Below are positions 23,601 to 33,940 of a stretch of DNA of 64,000 nucleotides, piece by piece (the stretch's first letter is position 1; every line of letters starts with the position of its first letter). The notes below the pieces were generated by a model. The model was not told where the DNA came from, did no database searches, and saw nothing but the letters and a program-made list of their open reading frames with translations. Source of the DNA: Fallopia convolvulus (lineage: Eukaryota; Streptophyta; Magnoliopsida; Caryophyllales; Polygonaceae); NCBI GenBank assembly GCA_964016875.1, contig OZ024723.1, positions 15,002,074 through 15,066,073 on the forward strand. Direction: 5' to 3'. The position numbers and the translations under genes were made by a program.

Positions 23601-24525
23601 GAAATATGATCTCAGCATCAAGTAATTTAATGATTTCCTTTTTTACCACTTCTTTCATGTTAGGATTTAACCTACGTTGATGCTCTATAGTGGGTTTATG
23701 ATTATCCTCCATGTATATCCTATGCATGCAAAGTGAAGGAGATATGTCGGTTATATCATCAAGGGAGTACCCTATGGCTTTCCTATGTGTCCTAAGCACA
23801 TTAAGCAGCTTCTCTACTTCCTCATCTTTTAATTTAGCATTGATGATGATAGGAAAAGTAGAATTGGGACCAAGATTTTCATACCTGAGAGATTCTGGAA
23901 TAGGCTTGAGTGTTGGAGAAGGCTCAACTGGAATGAGAATTGGTTCTTCTGGCTCCATCTTCAACACCTCTTCAAGGTATTCAAACGCCGAGATTGCATT
24001 GTCCTCGGCCAGGTTCGTTAACAAGGTATGCAGGGTCGTTAACGAGCTTTTCTCTTCTGGCAGGAGATTCGGTACCGAGGTTGGTGAATTCATTACGGAA
24101 ACTGCAGGAGCTATCTCGGCCCATCTTTGACTTGAGAATTCATCACTCGCCAATAGTCTTCCAACGGGGTCCCCACATTCGATAAATTCATCGTGGGTGT
24201 ATAACATCTTGACTTCAGTTCTGTTTGTCTCCTTCATTGTCGGGTTGAACCGAAATTCCGTCACCTCATCCCCAATTTCGAAATTTAGGAGTTCCCTCCT
24301 AACATCAATTATGGCTCCTGCTGTGGCGAGGAATGGTCTCCCCAAGATAATAGGAACCACCGGGTCTTCGAGCATTGCCATAACTATGAAATCGTTAGGA
24401 ACAAAGAATTTGCCCACTTGAACCGGAAAGTCTTCTACAACCCCTGTTGGCTTGATACACGAGCCATCTGCCATGTATAACCGCATGTTGATTGGCTCCA
24501 ATGGTCCCATTTAGCTTTTGACCAG
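20698..24525 (-). pseudogene. Athila pol: protease end, reverse transcriptase, RNase H, integrase
   Basis: Reading 3' to 5' on the plus strand: protease C-terminus (PIILGRPFLATAGAIIDV), RT (SPVHVVPKKGG, MCIDYRKLN, LDGYSGFWQIPI, active site FMDDFSVYG), RNase H (CDANDYAVGAVLGQ, TTIEKEFLAVVFAFEKFRSY, VIVYTDHEAVRYL), and integrase with DDE residues in DVWGIKFMGPF, LISDGGSHF and GRVEVSNRPIKS. A C-terminal GPY/F-like module follows (VGDKVLLFNSRLRLFPGKL, RWSGPFVV). Damage: in-frame TAG at 23482-23484 and 22459-22461, TGA at 21049-21051, and a frameshift near 24515. The integrase zinc finger reads CDERQ where CDRCQ is usual, losing a Cys. The RNase H Asp-Asn pair replaces the usual DAS. Not functional as it stands. 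Confidence 0.9.
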
Positions 24526-24900
24526 ATTGATAGAGAGAGTAAACTGGTACTGGCTCCCAAATCACATAGAGCTTTGAATCTGTGGTCGCCTATGCCAATT
24601 GCTATAGCAAATCTCCCTGGGTCGCCTAATTTCTCTGGTAGAGCAATGGATCGGACTTCATCTTGAAGCTCTGTAATAGATCGTTTCTTGCTAAGAATAT
24701 CTTTCAAGAATTTTGTGTAAGTCGGCATTTCGCTTAGGGCCTCAGCGAATGGGATAGAAATATTTAAGCCTTGGAGAATCTTAATAAAACGCTTAAACTT
24801 TCTCTCAGTTGAGTCTTTAGATTTCTTAGTAGGAAAAGGAAGAGATTTCACCATTCTCGGAACCAAATCGGGCTCGAGAGGTGATGCTACCGAGACTACA
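24345..24900 (-). pseudogene. Athila aspartic protease region
   Basis: The segment MPTYTKFLKDILSKKR followed by ELQDEVRSIALPEKLGDPGR and FKALCDLGASTSLLSLSIW is the conserved Athila gag-protease junction. The catalytic triplet appears as CDLGAS, the Athila form of D(S/T)GA. A one-base change near 24515 shifts the frame before MRLYMADGS. The linker just upstream (24900-25090) is packed with TCGKTAMCGA palindromes. Confidence 0.75.
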
Positions 24901-25194
24901 TTAGGGTCAATTGGTACATTCGGAGGATCGGTACCGACCCCGGTGGGGTCGTTAACGAGCCTGGGATTGGGAGAGGAGCTCGAAATAGGGGACTTACCTG
25001 GTCTGGGGTCGTTAACGACCCTGGGAGCATCGTTACCAAAGTGTTCAGGTTCGGTACCGACCCTCTCCGGTTCGTTATCGAGCTGAGTCGTGGCTTCTTT
25101 ATCAGTTTCGAGGCTCTTCTCTTTAGCTTGAATACGCTCCGGTAGTGTCTTTCCGCTCCTAAGGTGCAGCGCTGCTATTAGTCCTCTCGGGTTC

Positions 25195-26547
25195 TCCTCG
25201 GGACGCCCGGAGTTGCCCTTGTGCTCTTGGAATCTGTGCAGCGAGGTTCCCTAGTTGGGAGTCGACATTCTTCTTCAACACATCGAACTCTCCCCATCTT
25301 TTTATTTGGTTGTTAAGGTTGGCTTGAACTTCGTTAACTTTTTTATGGACTCCGTTAATGCCTTCCTGTAACCCTTGTGCCCATGATGGTGGCTCTTGGT
25401 AGCCTGGAGGTCAATACGGTGCAGGTCGTCTATCCGGTGGAGGCGCTGCATAGCTGGAATTCGGATTTTGATTGCCCCACGTTGGATAATTATTTGACCT
25501 GTCAAAATTACTAGGCTGGTTCATGTATGGGCCTCTCATATAATTCACCTCAGCATATGTCTCAGCAGCTCTTACCTGCTCTATGTTAGTGCAAGCAGAA
25601 GTAATATGGGCAGAAGAGCCACATTCTTGACAAGGTTGAGAGGCTTTTAGAAAACTTACCGGTTTCTTCAAGCGGTTGACCTCGTCTTGCAGAAATTGAT
25701 TTTTGACATCGGGATCAACATCTTCCTTGTTAGGCACGTAGAGACGCTTCTGTTGTTGGGGTGATTGCTGGGTACCATACATGGCATCATAGTTAGAAAG
25801 CTTGTCCAGCAGATCCCATGCAGCTGTGGGGTCCATCTCTATAAAACCGCATGCAGTATGTATGTTGATTCGGTTCTTTGTTTCTGCATTGATCCCCTGG
25901 AAAAAGATTTCTTGGAGCACATATAAAGGTTGCCCATGAGTAGGGCACTGCCTTAACATCTCTTTAAACCTTTCCCATGTCTCTACAAAGGTCTCGTTAG
26001 GCAGCTGGTGATAGGAGGTGATGCGTTTTCTCAACTCCGTTGTCTTGGCAAGAGGGAAAAACTTTGTAAGAAATTGATCATACAAAGCCTTCCAAGTCCT
26101 GATAGACTTAGGAGGTAAGCTCTCCAACCAGCTCAGGGCCTTTCCAATAAGAGACCACCTAAAAGCTGTTAAAAGAACATATTCAAGTGAGACACCTTCA
26201 ACAGCTATAGTGTCACATAAATCAAGAAAATTCCTAATATGTTCCATAGGGCACTCAGTAGGTTTCCCTTCAAACTAATCCCTTTTAATCAAGGATATAA
26301 ATTGAGATTTAATCTCAAATGTCTTCTCTATCTCTGGAAGCACAATTGCAGACTCCGGCACCCTCAGTTCTGGATGCATATATTGCTTAGCATTCCTCGG
26401 ATATGCATTCAGCTCCTCTTGTAAACGAGCGTTGTTGACTCGTTCACATTCAGCCTCTGCAGCAGCGGCGTCTCGATCAGCTTATAACGCCTCCATTTGC
26501 CTCTAGAGTGCTTCCATCTGTCGAGCCATCTCTTCAGGTGTAGCCAT
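25195..26547 (-). pseudogene. Athila gag (capsid/nucleocapsid)
   Basis: Starts at ATG 26547 (MATPEEMARQMEAL). The capsid core is recognisable: ECPMEHIRNFLDLCDTI, IGKALSWLESLPPKSIRTW, QFLTKFFPLAKTTELRKRI, NETFVETWERFKEMLRQCP. A CCHC knuckle reads CQECGSSAHITSAC. Early stops (TAG twice near 26500, then one near 26275) and a stop at 25411 followed by continuation in another frame show it is dead. Gag would package the element RNA into virus-like particles in the cytoplasm. Confidence 0.85.
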
Positions 26548-26700
26548 GGCTAGGGTTTCTCTTCGTCTACGGTGCAAGGTGCGTTCAGGTTCGGAATAAT
26601 AACCAGTGTTGTCAAATTCGAACATGCGACGTCCTGCTGGCATACGCTGAGAAAACAGACAAAGAAAACAAAATTAAAAAACAAAAACAGGGTCGGGCTA

Positions 26701-27269
26701 TTCCCAGACCCACAAATAAACAAACAAACACTGTTGCCTCCCTGGCAACGGCGCCAATTTGTTGACGGGTGATTTCTTGACAACAAATAAATTTATAGTC
26801 AAGACCCCGCTAAGTATAGCAAAGTCAGGATCGTTCCACGGGAAGCACGGTCGTTTGTTTATCAACTACTAAAAATAAGAAAAACAAGCAAAACAGGAAA
26901 AAACACAACTACAACCAACCTCGTTAACGACTTTGTCAGGGTCATTAACGAACCTGGAAAACCTACGAACACAGACTAACGAACTAAACTCAGGTTCGGT
27001 ACCGAGGCAAACGAACTCGATAACGAATATTACGAAAGCAAACAAACTAACTCAATAAAATAAAAGAATCTAGGACAAGGGTTACCACAACATAGCCATG
27101 CATATAAACTTATAAGAAGATAAAGATCATGCCTTTAAAAGATAAATTCATCAATTTTCACTGATTAGCAAGCAAATCAATCAATTCTCATAGATCAACA
27201 AATCAATCAGTTCCCAGACCCACAGATAAACAAACAAACACTGTTGCCTCCCTGGCAACGGCGCCAATT
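26701..27269 (-). repeat. Duplicated leader + partial LTR between gag and the 5' LTR
   Basis: A 510-bp period: the leader with primer site (26701-26759) is repeated at 27211-27269, and an LTR fragment (26760 to about 27198) repeats the start of the complete LTR at 27270. Thus, on the coding strand, the order is full LTR, leader/PBS, truncated LTR end, leader/PBS, gag. The junction lies at about 27199-27210, after 'CTCATAGATCAA'. Confidence 0.85.
26739..26756 (-). other. Athila primer binding site (tRNA-Asp type)
   Basis: The minus strand reads TGGCGCCGTTGCCAGGGA, four nt (AATT) inside the LTR end. A second copy lies at 27249-27266 because of the local duplication. The tRNA assignment is from knowledge of Athila elements. 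Confidence 0.75.
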
Positions 27270-28742
27270 TGTTGACGGGTGATTTCTTGACAAAAAATAA
27301 ATTTATAGTCAAGACCCCGCTGAGTATAGCAAAGTCAGGATCGTTCCACGGGAAGCACGGTCGTTTGTTTATCAACTACTAAAAATAAGAAAAACAAGCA
27401 AAACAGAAAAAAACACAACTACAACCAACCTCGTTAACGACTTTGTCAGGGTCGTTAACGAACCTGGAAAACCTACGAACACAGACTAATGAACTAAACT
27501 CAGGTTCGGTACCGAGGCAAACGAACTCGATAACGAATATTATGAAAGCAAACAAACTAACTCAATAAAATAAAAGAATCTAGGACAAGGGTTACCACAA
27601 CATAGCCATGCATATAAACTTATAAGAAGATAAAGATCATGCCTTTAAAAGATAAATTCATCAACTTTCGGTGATTAGAAAGCAAAGCAATCAATTCTCA
27701 TAGATCAATTCACTCAATCACTTGTTTTGTATCCAAAGCTCGAAACTTTCGTTAACGAACAATATCAACATTCAAGTTAACAACTTTCTCTTTCGATCAA
27801 GTTGAGAACTCAAATTACTTTGACTATCGTCTAAGCATAAATACAACAAGCAATCTAAAATAGATAAAAGGCATTCAAAATATCAACTCACTCATCCAAT
27901 CATGCACAACTATGTCGGGTTTCAACCCCGATCCTAGATAAGAAAACTACTCACTACTCATGATAATAAAGCTAACAACTTTAATCAAAGAAAACATTGA
28001 AAACAAAACCAAAACTTACTTGAAATTAATAAGAAAATATTGTCCTACAAACTCTTGTAGAATCTGAAAACACAGAATAACACCGAGTAGAAATCCGACT
28101 AACGACCCTAATCCTCTCTCTCGATCGAAACAAGCTCGCTATCCTCTTCCACTCGACTTCTCCTAAAACAAATCTGACTCTCCCTTTTCTAGGCTTAGAA
28201 TAAGGGTGTTTATACTAAGAAACTTATCTATTAAAAAGCCTAAAAGATAAAAACTTACCCTACTTAAAAGATAACAAGATCAAAGATATAAAATATAACA
28301 ACCCATAAGTCGGCTAAGGCTCTACCGACACGGAGCCATCGTTAATGACCCCGCACAGGTTCGGTAGAGATCACAAACTCTTCTAAAAAATTCTATCTTT
28401 TAGCCTCGTTAACGACCTTCACAGGATCGTTAACGAGCCTCTGTTTTGGCTTTTCTTCGACTTCTTCTCCACTTAAACTTGGACTTTACTTGATCTTCTT
28501 ATGCAATCTCTTCCTTAACTTCATGCCTTCCATCCTTTACCATAAGACCTCAGCTCAGCTCAAAAAGTGCTCCTTTCTGCTCAAAAACCTACAAAAAGAC
28601 ACAAAACAGAGTAGCTTCCATACTTTTCACAAAATATGCAAACTCGTCCAACAAAAACACAAAACTAACTCTAAAAACTACTAAAACTAAACTAAACAAA
28701 CTAAGAAACACACCAAAAACTAGACTATAAACACAAACATCA
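27270..28742 (-). repeat. Athila 5' LTR (right copy)
   Basis: Same ends as the left LTR (TGTTGACGGG...AAACATCA on the plus strand), 1473 bp. It is the complete right-hand LTR; immediately left of it lies the duplicated leader. Several palindromes differ between the LTRs by single changes, for example TCGTTAATGA here near 28339 against TCGTTAACGA in the left copy. Confidence 0.92.
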
Positions 28743-28747
28743 GTTTC

Positions 28748-29344
28748 CTTGGCAGGCGGACCCTGCGTATCTTGACTAGTTTGACGGGGTGACACATCCA
28801 TATCTAGATCCTAGATCAACCTGTCAGAACCGTCATCGGGAGCCCGCTACCCATCCTGCAGTTATGGTGGACGTTACTATGGTATGTTAATATGTAATAC
28901 AAAGTTGTGTATGCAATTATATTGTTTGTACTGTGTTGTATTTAATGCATTCAATAAATTGTGCAGCGGGCGCAACAGGCAGTTGGATCCGCATTAGAGG
29001 CTTTACAGGGAATGCCCATGGATCATGCCGCTAGGCCGTACCTGCAGAAGATGTTGAGCATTTTAGCGGCTGGTGTTCCGCCCCTACCTCCACCCATGAG
29101 TAGACCGTTTAGGGATTCTCAGTACTCTCGTGGAGAAGGCAGCGGGCTTCGTCGTGCTGGGGAGGGTAGTAGTACAGGGGGTGTTGGGGTTCAGGATAGT
29201 AGGACCGGGGGTGCTGATGACGGTATTGCGTCTAGGGATGGTGATGGAGGTGAGGGAACCGGGGCTAGGGATGATGTTGGAGGTGAGGGCACTAGGGCTA
29301 GTGATGGTGCTGGAGGTGACGGCACCGGGGACGGGGAGTCGTAG
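28748..29344 (+). pseudogene. Plant mobile domain protein, 3' part (continuation after Athila)
   Basis: Taking one copy of the target site, the frame of the 5' part resumes here and reads YLD-stop-FDGVTHPYLDPR, where other family members have a Trp, so TGG became TAG (about 28778). A GT donor at 28882 and an AG acceptor at 28965-28966 bound an intron. The last exon, 28967-29344, encodes a helical segment (RAQQAVGSALEALQ) and a Gly/Asp-rich tail (RDGDGGEGTGARDDVGGEGT) ending in TAG. Confidence 0.75.
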
Positions 29345-29678
29345 TTTATTAGGGACTGAAGTATATTTTTGTATGTTTCATTATCATCATGATAATAGAA
29401 CTCATGTTTATATCAGTTTTTTGTTATAGATGGCATTATTTTGAAGGCAAATGAGTTGAATTACGTTGTCCATGTTTCTTCTAAATTTGTGACCTTGAAT
29501 TGGATTATAACTTCCTGTGTTATGATTGCTATATTCTTCCTATTATATGCTTCTTATGAAAAGTTGCTAAAGTTCTTAGTTTCAACAAGGAATGCAAAGG
29601 GAATGCCATTTTATCTTGGTGATATCTCAAAAAGCTATCATGTTCACGACTTATCTTTGAGTATTCATTGATTTTCAG
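29345..29678. other. Non-coding spacer after the PMD pseudogene
   Basis: AT-rich sequence that may include the PMD gene's 3' UTR and intron sequence of the SEC24-like fragment that follows. No convincing coding signal. Confidence 0.3.
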
Positions 29679-30275
29679 GCAGCATTTCTTGCAATGAAGA
29701 AGTTTGGAGGAAAGCTTCTGGTATTTCAATCAGGCAAACTCCTATATTCCTTAGCATTTTGTTGGAAATAATTCTCATGCAAGAAAGAGCTCTGATATGA
29801 AATCTTAAGGATAAACAATCTGTTAGAACTAGTATGTTACATGATGTATAATAATTGAGCGTAACTTGACAAAGTGATTGATGCTTGGACTGTTGCAGTG
29901 TATACTCTATTAAAGATTATCTTATAGCATATATGAGCAATGAGAAAACAATGTTGCACCAACAGACTTATGCATATGAGTTTCTTTTGACAGTCTTGCC
30001 TTCAATTGGAATTGGTGCTCTTTCTGCCAGAGAAGTTGAAGGTAGAGCTAACATAACTGTTGGTGAGAAGGTACATGCTAATTTTTTTGAGTTGCTTTTT
30101 GTCATGTTTGACTTGTGAATGAAAAGGCTTTCATTTTACCTTTTACCCAAACCAGATATGCCCTTATACTATGTGAAACTTGTTCTTGTTTGATGGTTTT
30201 CAGGATGCAAATAATTTACTCCAACCTCAAGATAAGACTTTAAAGGAGATGGCAATTGAATTGGCTGAATTTCAG
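29679..30275 (+). pseudogene. SEC24-like fragment (COPII cargo adaptor), three exons
   Basis: Exons 29679-29733 (AAFLAMKKFGGKLLVFQS), 29994-30070 (VLPSIGIGALSAREVEGRAN) and 30204-30275 (NNLLQPQDKTLKEMAIELAE, then FQ) join in frame. The first donor is GC (CAG|GCAAAC); the others are GT. The sequence matches the trunk domain of the plant SEC24C/D type, which selects cargo for ER-derived COPII vesicles. Neither upstream nor downstream SEC24 exons are present nearby, so this is a captured or left-over fragment of a protein that normally has about 1000 residues. Confidence 0.75.
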
Positions 30276-31153
30276 GTGAGTTTGAACTTTACTTACTCTT
30301 CTCCATCTTTTTACTTTAGCAAGTTTTATTTTAAAATTATAATTTTCATGTCCGGATTTGGGTTCTGGTTCATTTCACTAATGTGGTTTAATCTTAATAA
30401 TTGCATGTGAGATGCAGTCAGGTATTGAATCCTAATTTTGTACTTAGTGAACTCAAATAATGTGCTGAATAAAAATGGACAAACAAATGCCTCTATCATA
30501 ATTTATGAATATCAAGAATAAGCTCATTTATGTTGAATTGGTTACCTTCTATGATTCCTTCCTATCAGGGTCTTGAAGTTCAGGAATATTGCTGGTGTTG
30601 GTTGATCCCCTTTCTGCTGATGTAAGATTATTTTGGTACTCTTTCATTGTTTTTTTAAACTTTTTGTGCTTTATTGCACAACCTTATAATGACCAATAAA
30701 AGAATATTAAGGTGTGGCAATAACTTGATTTGTTACTGATTGGTGCAAAGTTTGGAGCCAATCAGGAGATGGAGCTATGAGTGATGGTTTTTCTTCTGAA
30801 TCAACATTGAGTGAATGTAGAGACTCTTCTAGTAATGTAATGGGGTCAGTTGGAGATCCAGTCAGCCCATTGCAATCATCTACTAGTGTATCATCTCATT
30901 ATAAAGGTAGGACTTCTATGTCAGGTACATTGCATCTACTGTAAATCTGTGATACTGAGAAGAAGTAATGATATTGAAACATAACTTACCATGCACCAAA
31001 AACATGTTAGTACACAATGAAGCTTATGTACATAAGGCGTCCAAAACAATAAGCACCAATTTGTTTTCCATAGCTCTATGAACATTGATCAAATTTGTAT
31101 ATATGTTTAGTATCAAACTTCATGGATAAAAAAAAAGCCATCTCTTGATTCAA
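30276..31153 (+). pseudogene. Unidentified gene fragments after SEC24
   Basis: Mostly intron-like AT-rich sequence. An exon-like block at about 30750-30906 is preceded by AG and encodes a Ser-rich segment (GDGAMSDGFSSESTLSECRD, then SVGDPVSPLQSSTSVSSHYK). It resembles Ser-rich parts of large plant regulators; Mediator subunit 13 is my best guess, given the nearby fragment at 32142, but this rests on memory only. Confidence 0.3.
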
Positions 31154-31156
31154 TTA

Positions 31157-31980
31157 GGCTCCGTTCGGACAAATTAGCTGGAGCTGGAGCTGGAGCTGGA
31201 TTATGTAGCTGGAGCTGGATAAGAACTGGATTTTGAGGTGGAGCTGGAACTGGAAATAGGAGCTGAATTTGCTAATTATTGTTCGGTATGATAAGCTGGA
31301 AAAAAAATGGTGTTGTATAATATTACAATTTTGGGCTTTATTAATAACATAAAAAGACCATAATAGCCTTATATATGAATGAAATTACTAGCCCTCTCCC
31401 AATCTCCTTGACACGTGATTGCAATTAGGTTTTTATTCTTTGAGATGGCAATATGGCATCTTCGATCAGATGAGTTCAATAGATAAACTTTAGCACAAAC
31501 TTGTCATTATTGACATGCAATTAAAGATCTAGAAAGAGAGGGAGGACAGAGGGAAGAAATCCACTTTGACAGAACTCGACGGCGATGGAATTGAGGCGCA
31601 TGGGAGGGAGGAGGTCGATGGAGACAGCGCGGTGAATAACCTTCAATTGTTGTCAACGACTAATTCAATAGCCTTTAATTGGAGTTCAGAGACTCATATC
31701 AAAAAAAATTGGAGTTCAGAGATGCGTCATCGTTCGTCGAATGATGAAAATGAGAGGAGATGGTGAGGGGTATCGGGGGCAAAGAAGGAGGCCAAAAATT
31801 TCAGCCAACTCCATCCAGCTCTTCCAAGCTTGGGGGGAGGAGATGACTTTTTCCAGCCACGCCCAGCTCAATCCAGCTCCTCCAGCCACACCCAGCTCCG
31901 ATTGCCGAACGCAGTTTTAAGTAGCTGAATTTTGGCCACCAGCTAGTTTAAGCCCCGACAAGCTTGTTCCGAACGGAGCC
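31157..31980. mobile_element. PIF/Harbinger-type non-autonomous element, TSD TTA
   Basis: Ends are GGCTCCGTTCGGA at both termini (right end on the reverse strand GGCTCCGTTCGGAA), flanked by TTA at 31154-31156 and 31981-31983. A 3-bp TTA target and a GGCTCCGTTCGG-like TIR are typical of PIF/Harbinger (Tourist) elements. Subterminal regions carry repeated CTGGAG units (left) and CCAGCTC units (right). At 824 bp it has no transposase. An internal reading frame at about 31566-31766 shows no known domain. Confidence 0.88.
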
Positions 31981-32141
31981 TTAGTGCTGAAGGTATTTTT
32001 ACTCAGATTTGCTTCTCATATGGGCTTGCTGTGCATAGTCTTAGTTATTTTCCCATGCTGGATTTTACCCCCTTATTCAATAGTCTTTCTTTGTTCTCAA
32101 TAATGTGACCTTGTTCATGTAATGATGGATTAATTTTCAGG

Positions 32142-32660
32142 CTGATTGGCTGAAGGCTTCAGCAAGTTCATTGCAACTGTGGGAGAAAGCCCCTCTTGAG
32201 CTTGTAATGGCTAAATGATGTCCTAGCTCCTGGCTGCAGAGTTGGCATTGACCTTGTAAGTCAAAATTGTTGGGATAGTTTCAATCATTTGTATCTTATG
32301 TGTCATTTGTAATACTAGGCATAGCAATCTGGTGATATTGATGTGACAATTTTTTGGGTCTGGTGTTATCTGGTGATATTAGATGAGAAGGATCCTAATT
32401 TTATATCTTCAAACCTAACAACAGTGGAAAGGTATGTGGTTGTCCATGGTGATGCCATCAGGAAGTCTGCTTTTGGTAGTGGACTTCAAGAGAAAATGGA
32501 AGGCAAGAATCGCACTAATGGAGCATGATGGCAGCTACCACTACTCGACTTATCAACAGAATTTGGGGGAGTTATATTCAAACTATGCTCCAGGGAATTT
32601 GAATGATGAGAGGCTTGCTTTGGGGAGTGTTCAAATGTTAGAAGTGTTTAGATGTTAGAA
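32142..32660 (+). pseudogene. Gene fragments, one possibly MED13-like
   Basis: At 32142-32230, after an AG acceptor, the frame reads ADWLKASASSLQLWEKAPLE followed by stops; this resembles a segment of plant Mediator subunit MED13 (uncertain). At about 32385-32660 another open stretch reads NLTTVERYVVVHGDAIRKS, and an overlapping frame gives NLGELYSNYAPGNLNDERLA. I do not recognise these. All lack proper starts. Confidence 0.35.
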
Positions 32661-32852
32661 GTGTTAGAGCAACAATGACACACTGAAATAAAGAAACTCG
32701 AGGAAGCTGAATTATATTCCCACCTTTTGTTTTGTTATGTTTCAAAGCACTTGAAAGAAATTCAAAATGCTACCATGTGAGTTCAAAATTTCATCTAAAA
32801 CTCTTTCATAGCTAAAATGATAAATGTATGATGTTTTTTTGTTGTTGTTGTA

Positions 32853-33030
32853 GGTCTTTGGGCCAAATTTCTCCTTGCTTGAGTGCATTTGCAGCAAGGC
32901 AAGCTGCAACATACAAGATGTTTGAGAAAATCAACCGAAAACCAGAAATTGATGCATCTGAAATGAGAGGGAAAGTATTAGATGAAATTAATGGTGATAT
33001 TGAGTTGAGAGATGTATACTTTAGGGTATC
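32853..33030 (+). pseudogene. ABCB (P-glycoprotein) exon fragment
   Basis: After a TGTAG acceptor the sequence encodes SLGQISPCLSAFAARQAAT, then YKMFEKINRKPEIDASEMRG and DIELRDVYF, the end of the first membrane domain and the start of the first nucleotide-binding domain of plant ABCB transporters. The next residues, including Walker A, are missing. Confidence 0.8.
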
Positions 33031-33428
33031 TGATGCATATGTTGCATTCTATTGCATCTGTTGCATTCTATTGCATTTGTTGCTTCTTATAGGTTGTGCT
33101 ACATGTTACTGTTTTGTTGTATAATGCTTTATTTTGTATGGTTAAGACAATGCTAATAGACTAGGTTGTGCTACATTTGTTGCATTCTTTTGTATGGTTA
33201 AGACAATGCAAAGATCAAGTAGCTCTTGATCTTGCTAATAGATTAGTACAATGATGTGAATGGGGACTGAAATTATGAAGAGCTTGTGTATGTTAAATTC
33301 TTATGTATTCACATCTTCCAAAGCTGGTGTCAAGAATTGGAGCTTACTAGTTTTATTAAGCGTTGGTGTTATACAGGTGAATGTGAAGGGGGACTCAAAT
33401 TCGGCTGAGCTGAGTTTGTGTTCAATTT

Positions 33429-33556
33429 TTTTGCGCATCATGAAGCGTTGTGCACCATGAAGCGACCAATTTCTTACAGATATGAGTGTGTGTTTGAGGT
33501 TGCGGGTTCGAAACTGGGCACTTTTTTTCCATTTTGTTTGCGCTTCATGATGCAAG
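33429..33556. repeat. TTCATGAAGCG-type cluster inside ABCB fragments
   Basis: Contains TTGCGCATCATGAAGCG at about 33429-33446, CACCATGAAGCG shortly after, and the inverted CGCTTCATGATGCAA at about 33541-33555. The outer ends are inverted to each other, so this may be a small terminal-repeat unit or one end of a larger element reaching to 34905. Confidence 0.55.
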
Positions 33557-33689
33557 ATTTTGATAGCAAAATTTCTTACGCAAGAAGTGAAGAATAGAGG
33601 CTTAGTGCAAATTACTTGTGTTCTTGCTTCTGCCAAATTCTCACTAGAAACGAGTCCTTGTCAGCAGGTAAAAGTGACCAATTACTTGT

Positions 33690-33940
33690 GTTCTTAGTCT
33701 TGTGGAAAGGTTTTATGACCCACAAGTTGGTCAAATCCTCATTTATGGTGTAAATCTCAAGGATTTCTAGCTTAAATGGATTAGAGAAAAGATCAGCCTT
33801 GTTAGCCAAGAACCCATGTTGTTTGCTTCTATAATTAGAGAAAACATTGTGTATGGAAAAGATGGAGCAACAAAGACTAACATAAGAGTTGCAATTGAGC
33901 TTGCAAATGCAGCAAAGTTTATAGACAAACTTCCATAGGT
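33690..33940 (+). pseudogene. ABCB nucleotide-binding-domain fragment
   Basis: The sequence encodes VERFYDPQVGQILIYGVNLK, an in-frame TAG, then WIREKISLVSQEPMLFA (Q-loop), REN-IVYGKDGAT and ANAAKFIDKLP. It continues the ABCB domain begun at 32853 but the piece with Walker A between them is replaced by unrelated sequence containing TTCATGAAGCG repeats (33429-33556). A further fragment at about 33955-34065 has an open coiled-coil-like stretch (ESEKDELLKAAEDAKNQMN) from another, unknown gene. Confidence 0.78.

Larger units (their letters stand above)
14749..28742 (-). mobile_element. Athila-type Ty3/gypsy retrotransposon (14 kb), decayed
   Basis: A full-length element with coding strand minus. 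The LTRs are 14749-16223 (3' LTR) and 27270-28742 (5' LTR). The target duplication is GTATC (14744-14748) and GTTTC (28743-28747), one mismatch. The primer site reads TGGCGCCGTTGCCAGGGA on the minus strand at 26739-26756, the tRNA-Asp type used by Athila elements. The order gag, protease, RT, RNase H, integrase, then an extra ORF downstream of integrase is that of the Athila lineage. By eye the two LTRs differ at roughly 45 of 1475 positions (about 3%), so it is not recent. All coding parts carry stops or frameshifts. It interrupts a plant-mobile-domain gene whose frame resumes on the far side. Confidence 0.93.

Noticed and set aside
14749..28742. CRISPR-like regularly spaced repeats (TCGTTAACGA pairs)
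   Set aside because: Spacing is irregular over 14 kb, copies lie in coding and LTR sequence, and the genome is a plant nuclear genome.
31566..31766. Open frame inside the PIF/Harbinger element
   Set aside because: Low-complexity, no domain, entirely within a non-autonomous transposon.
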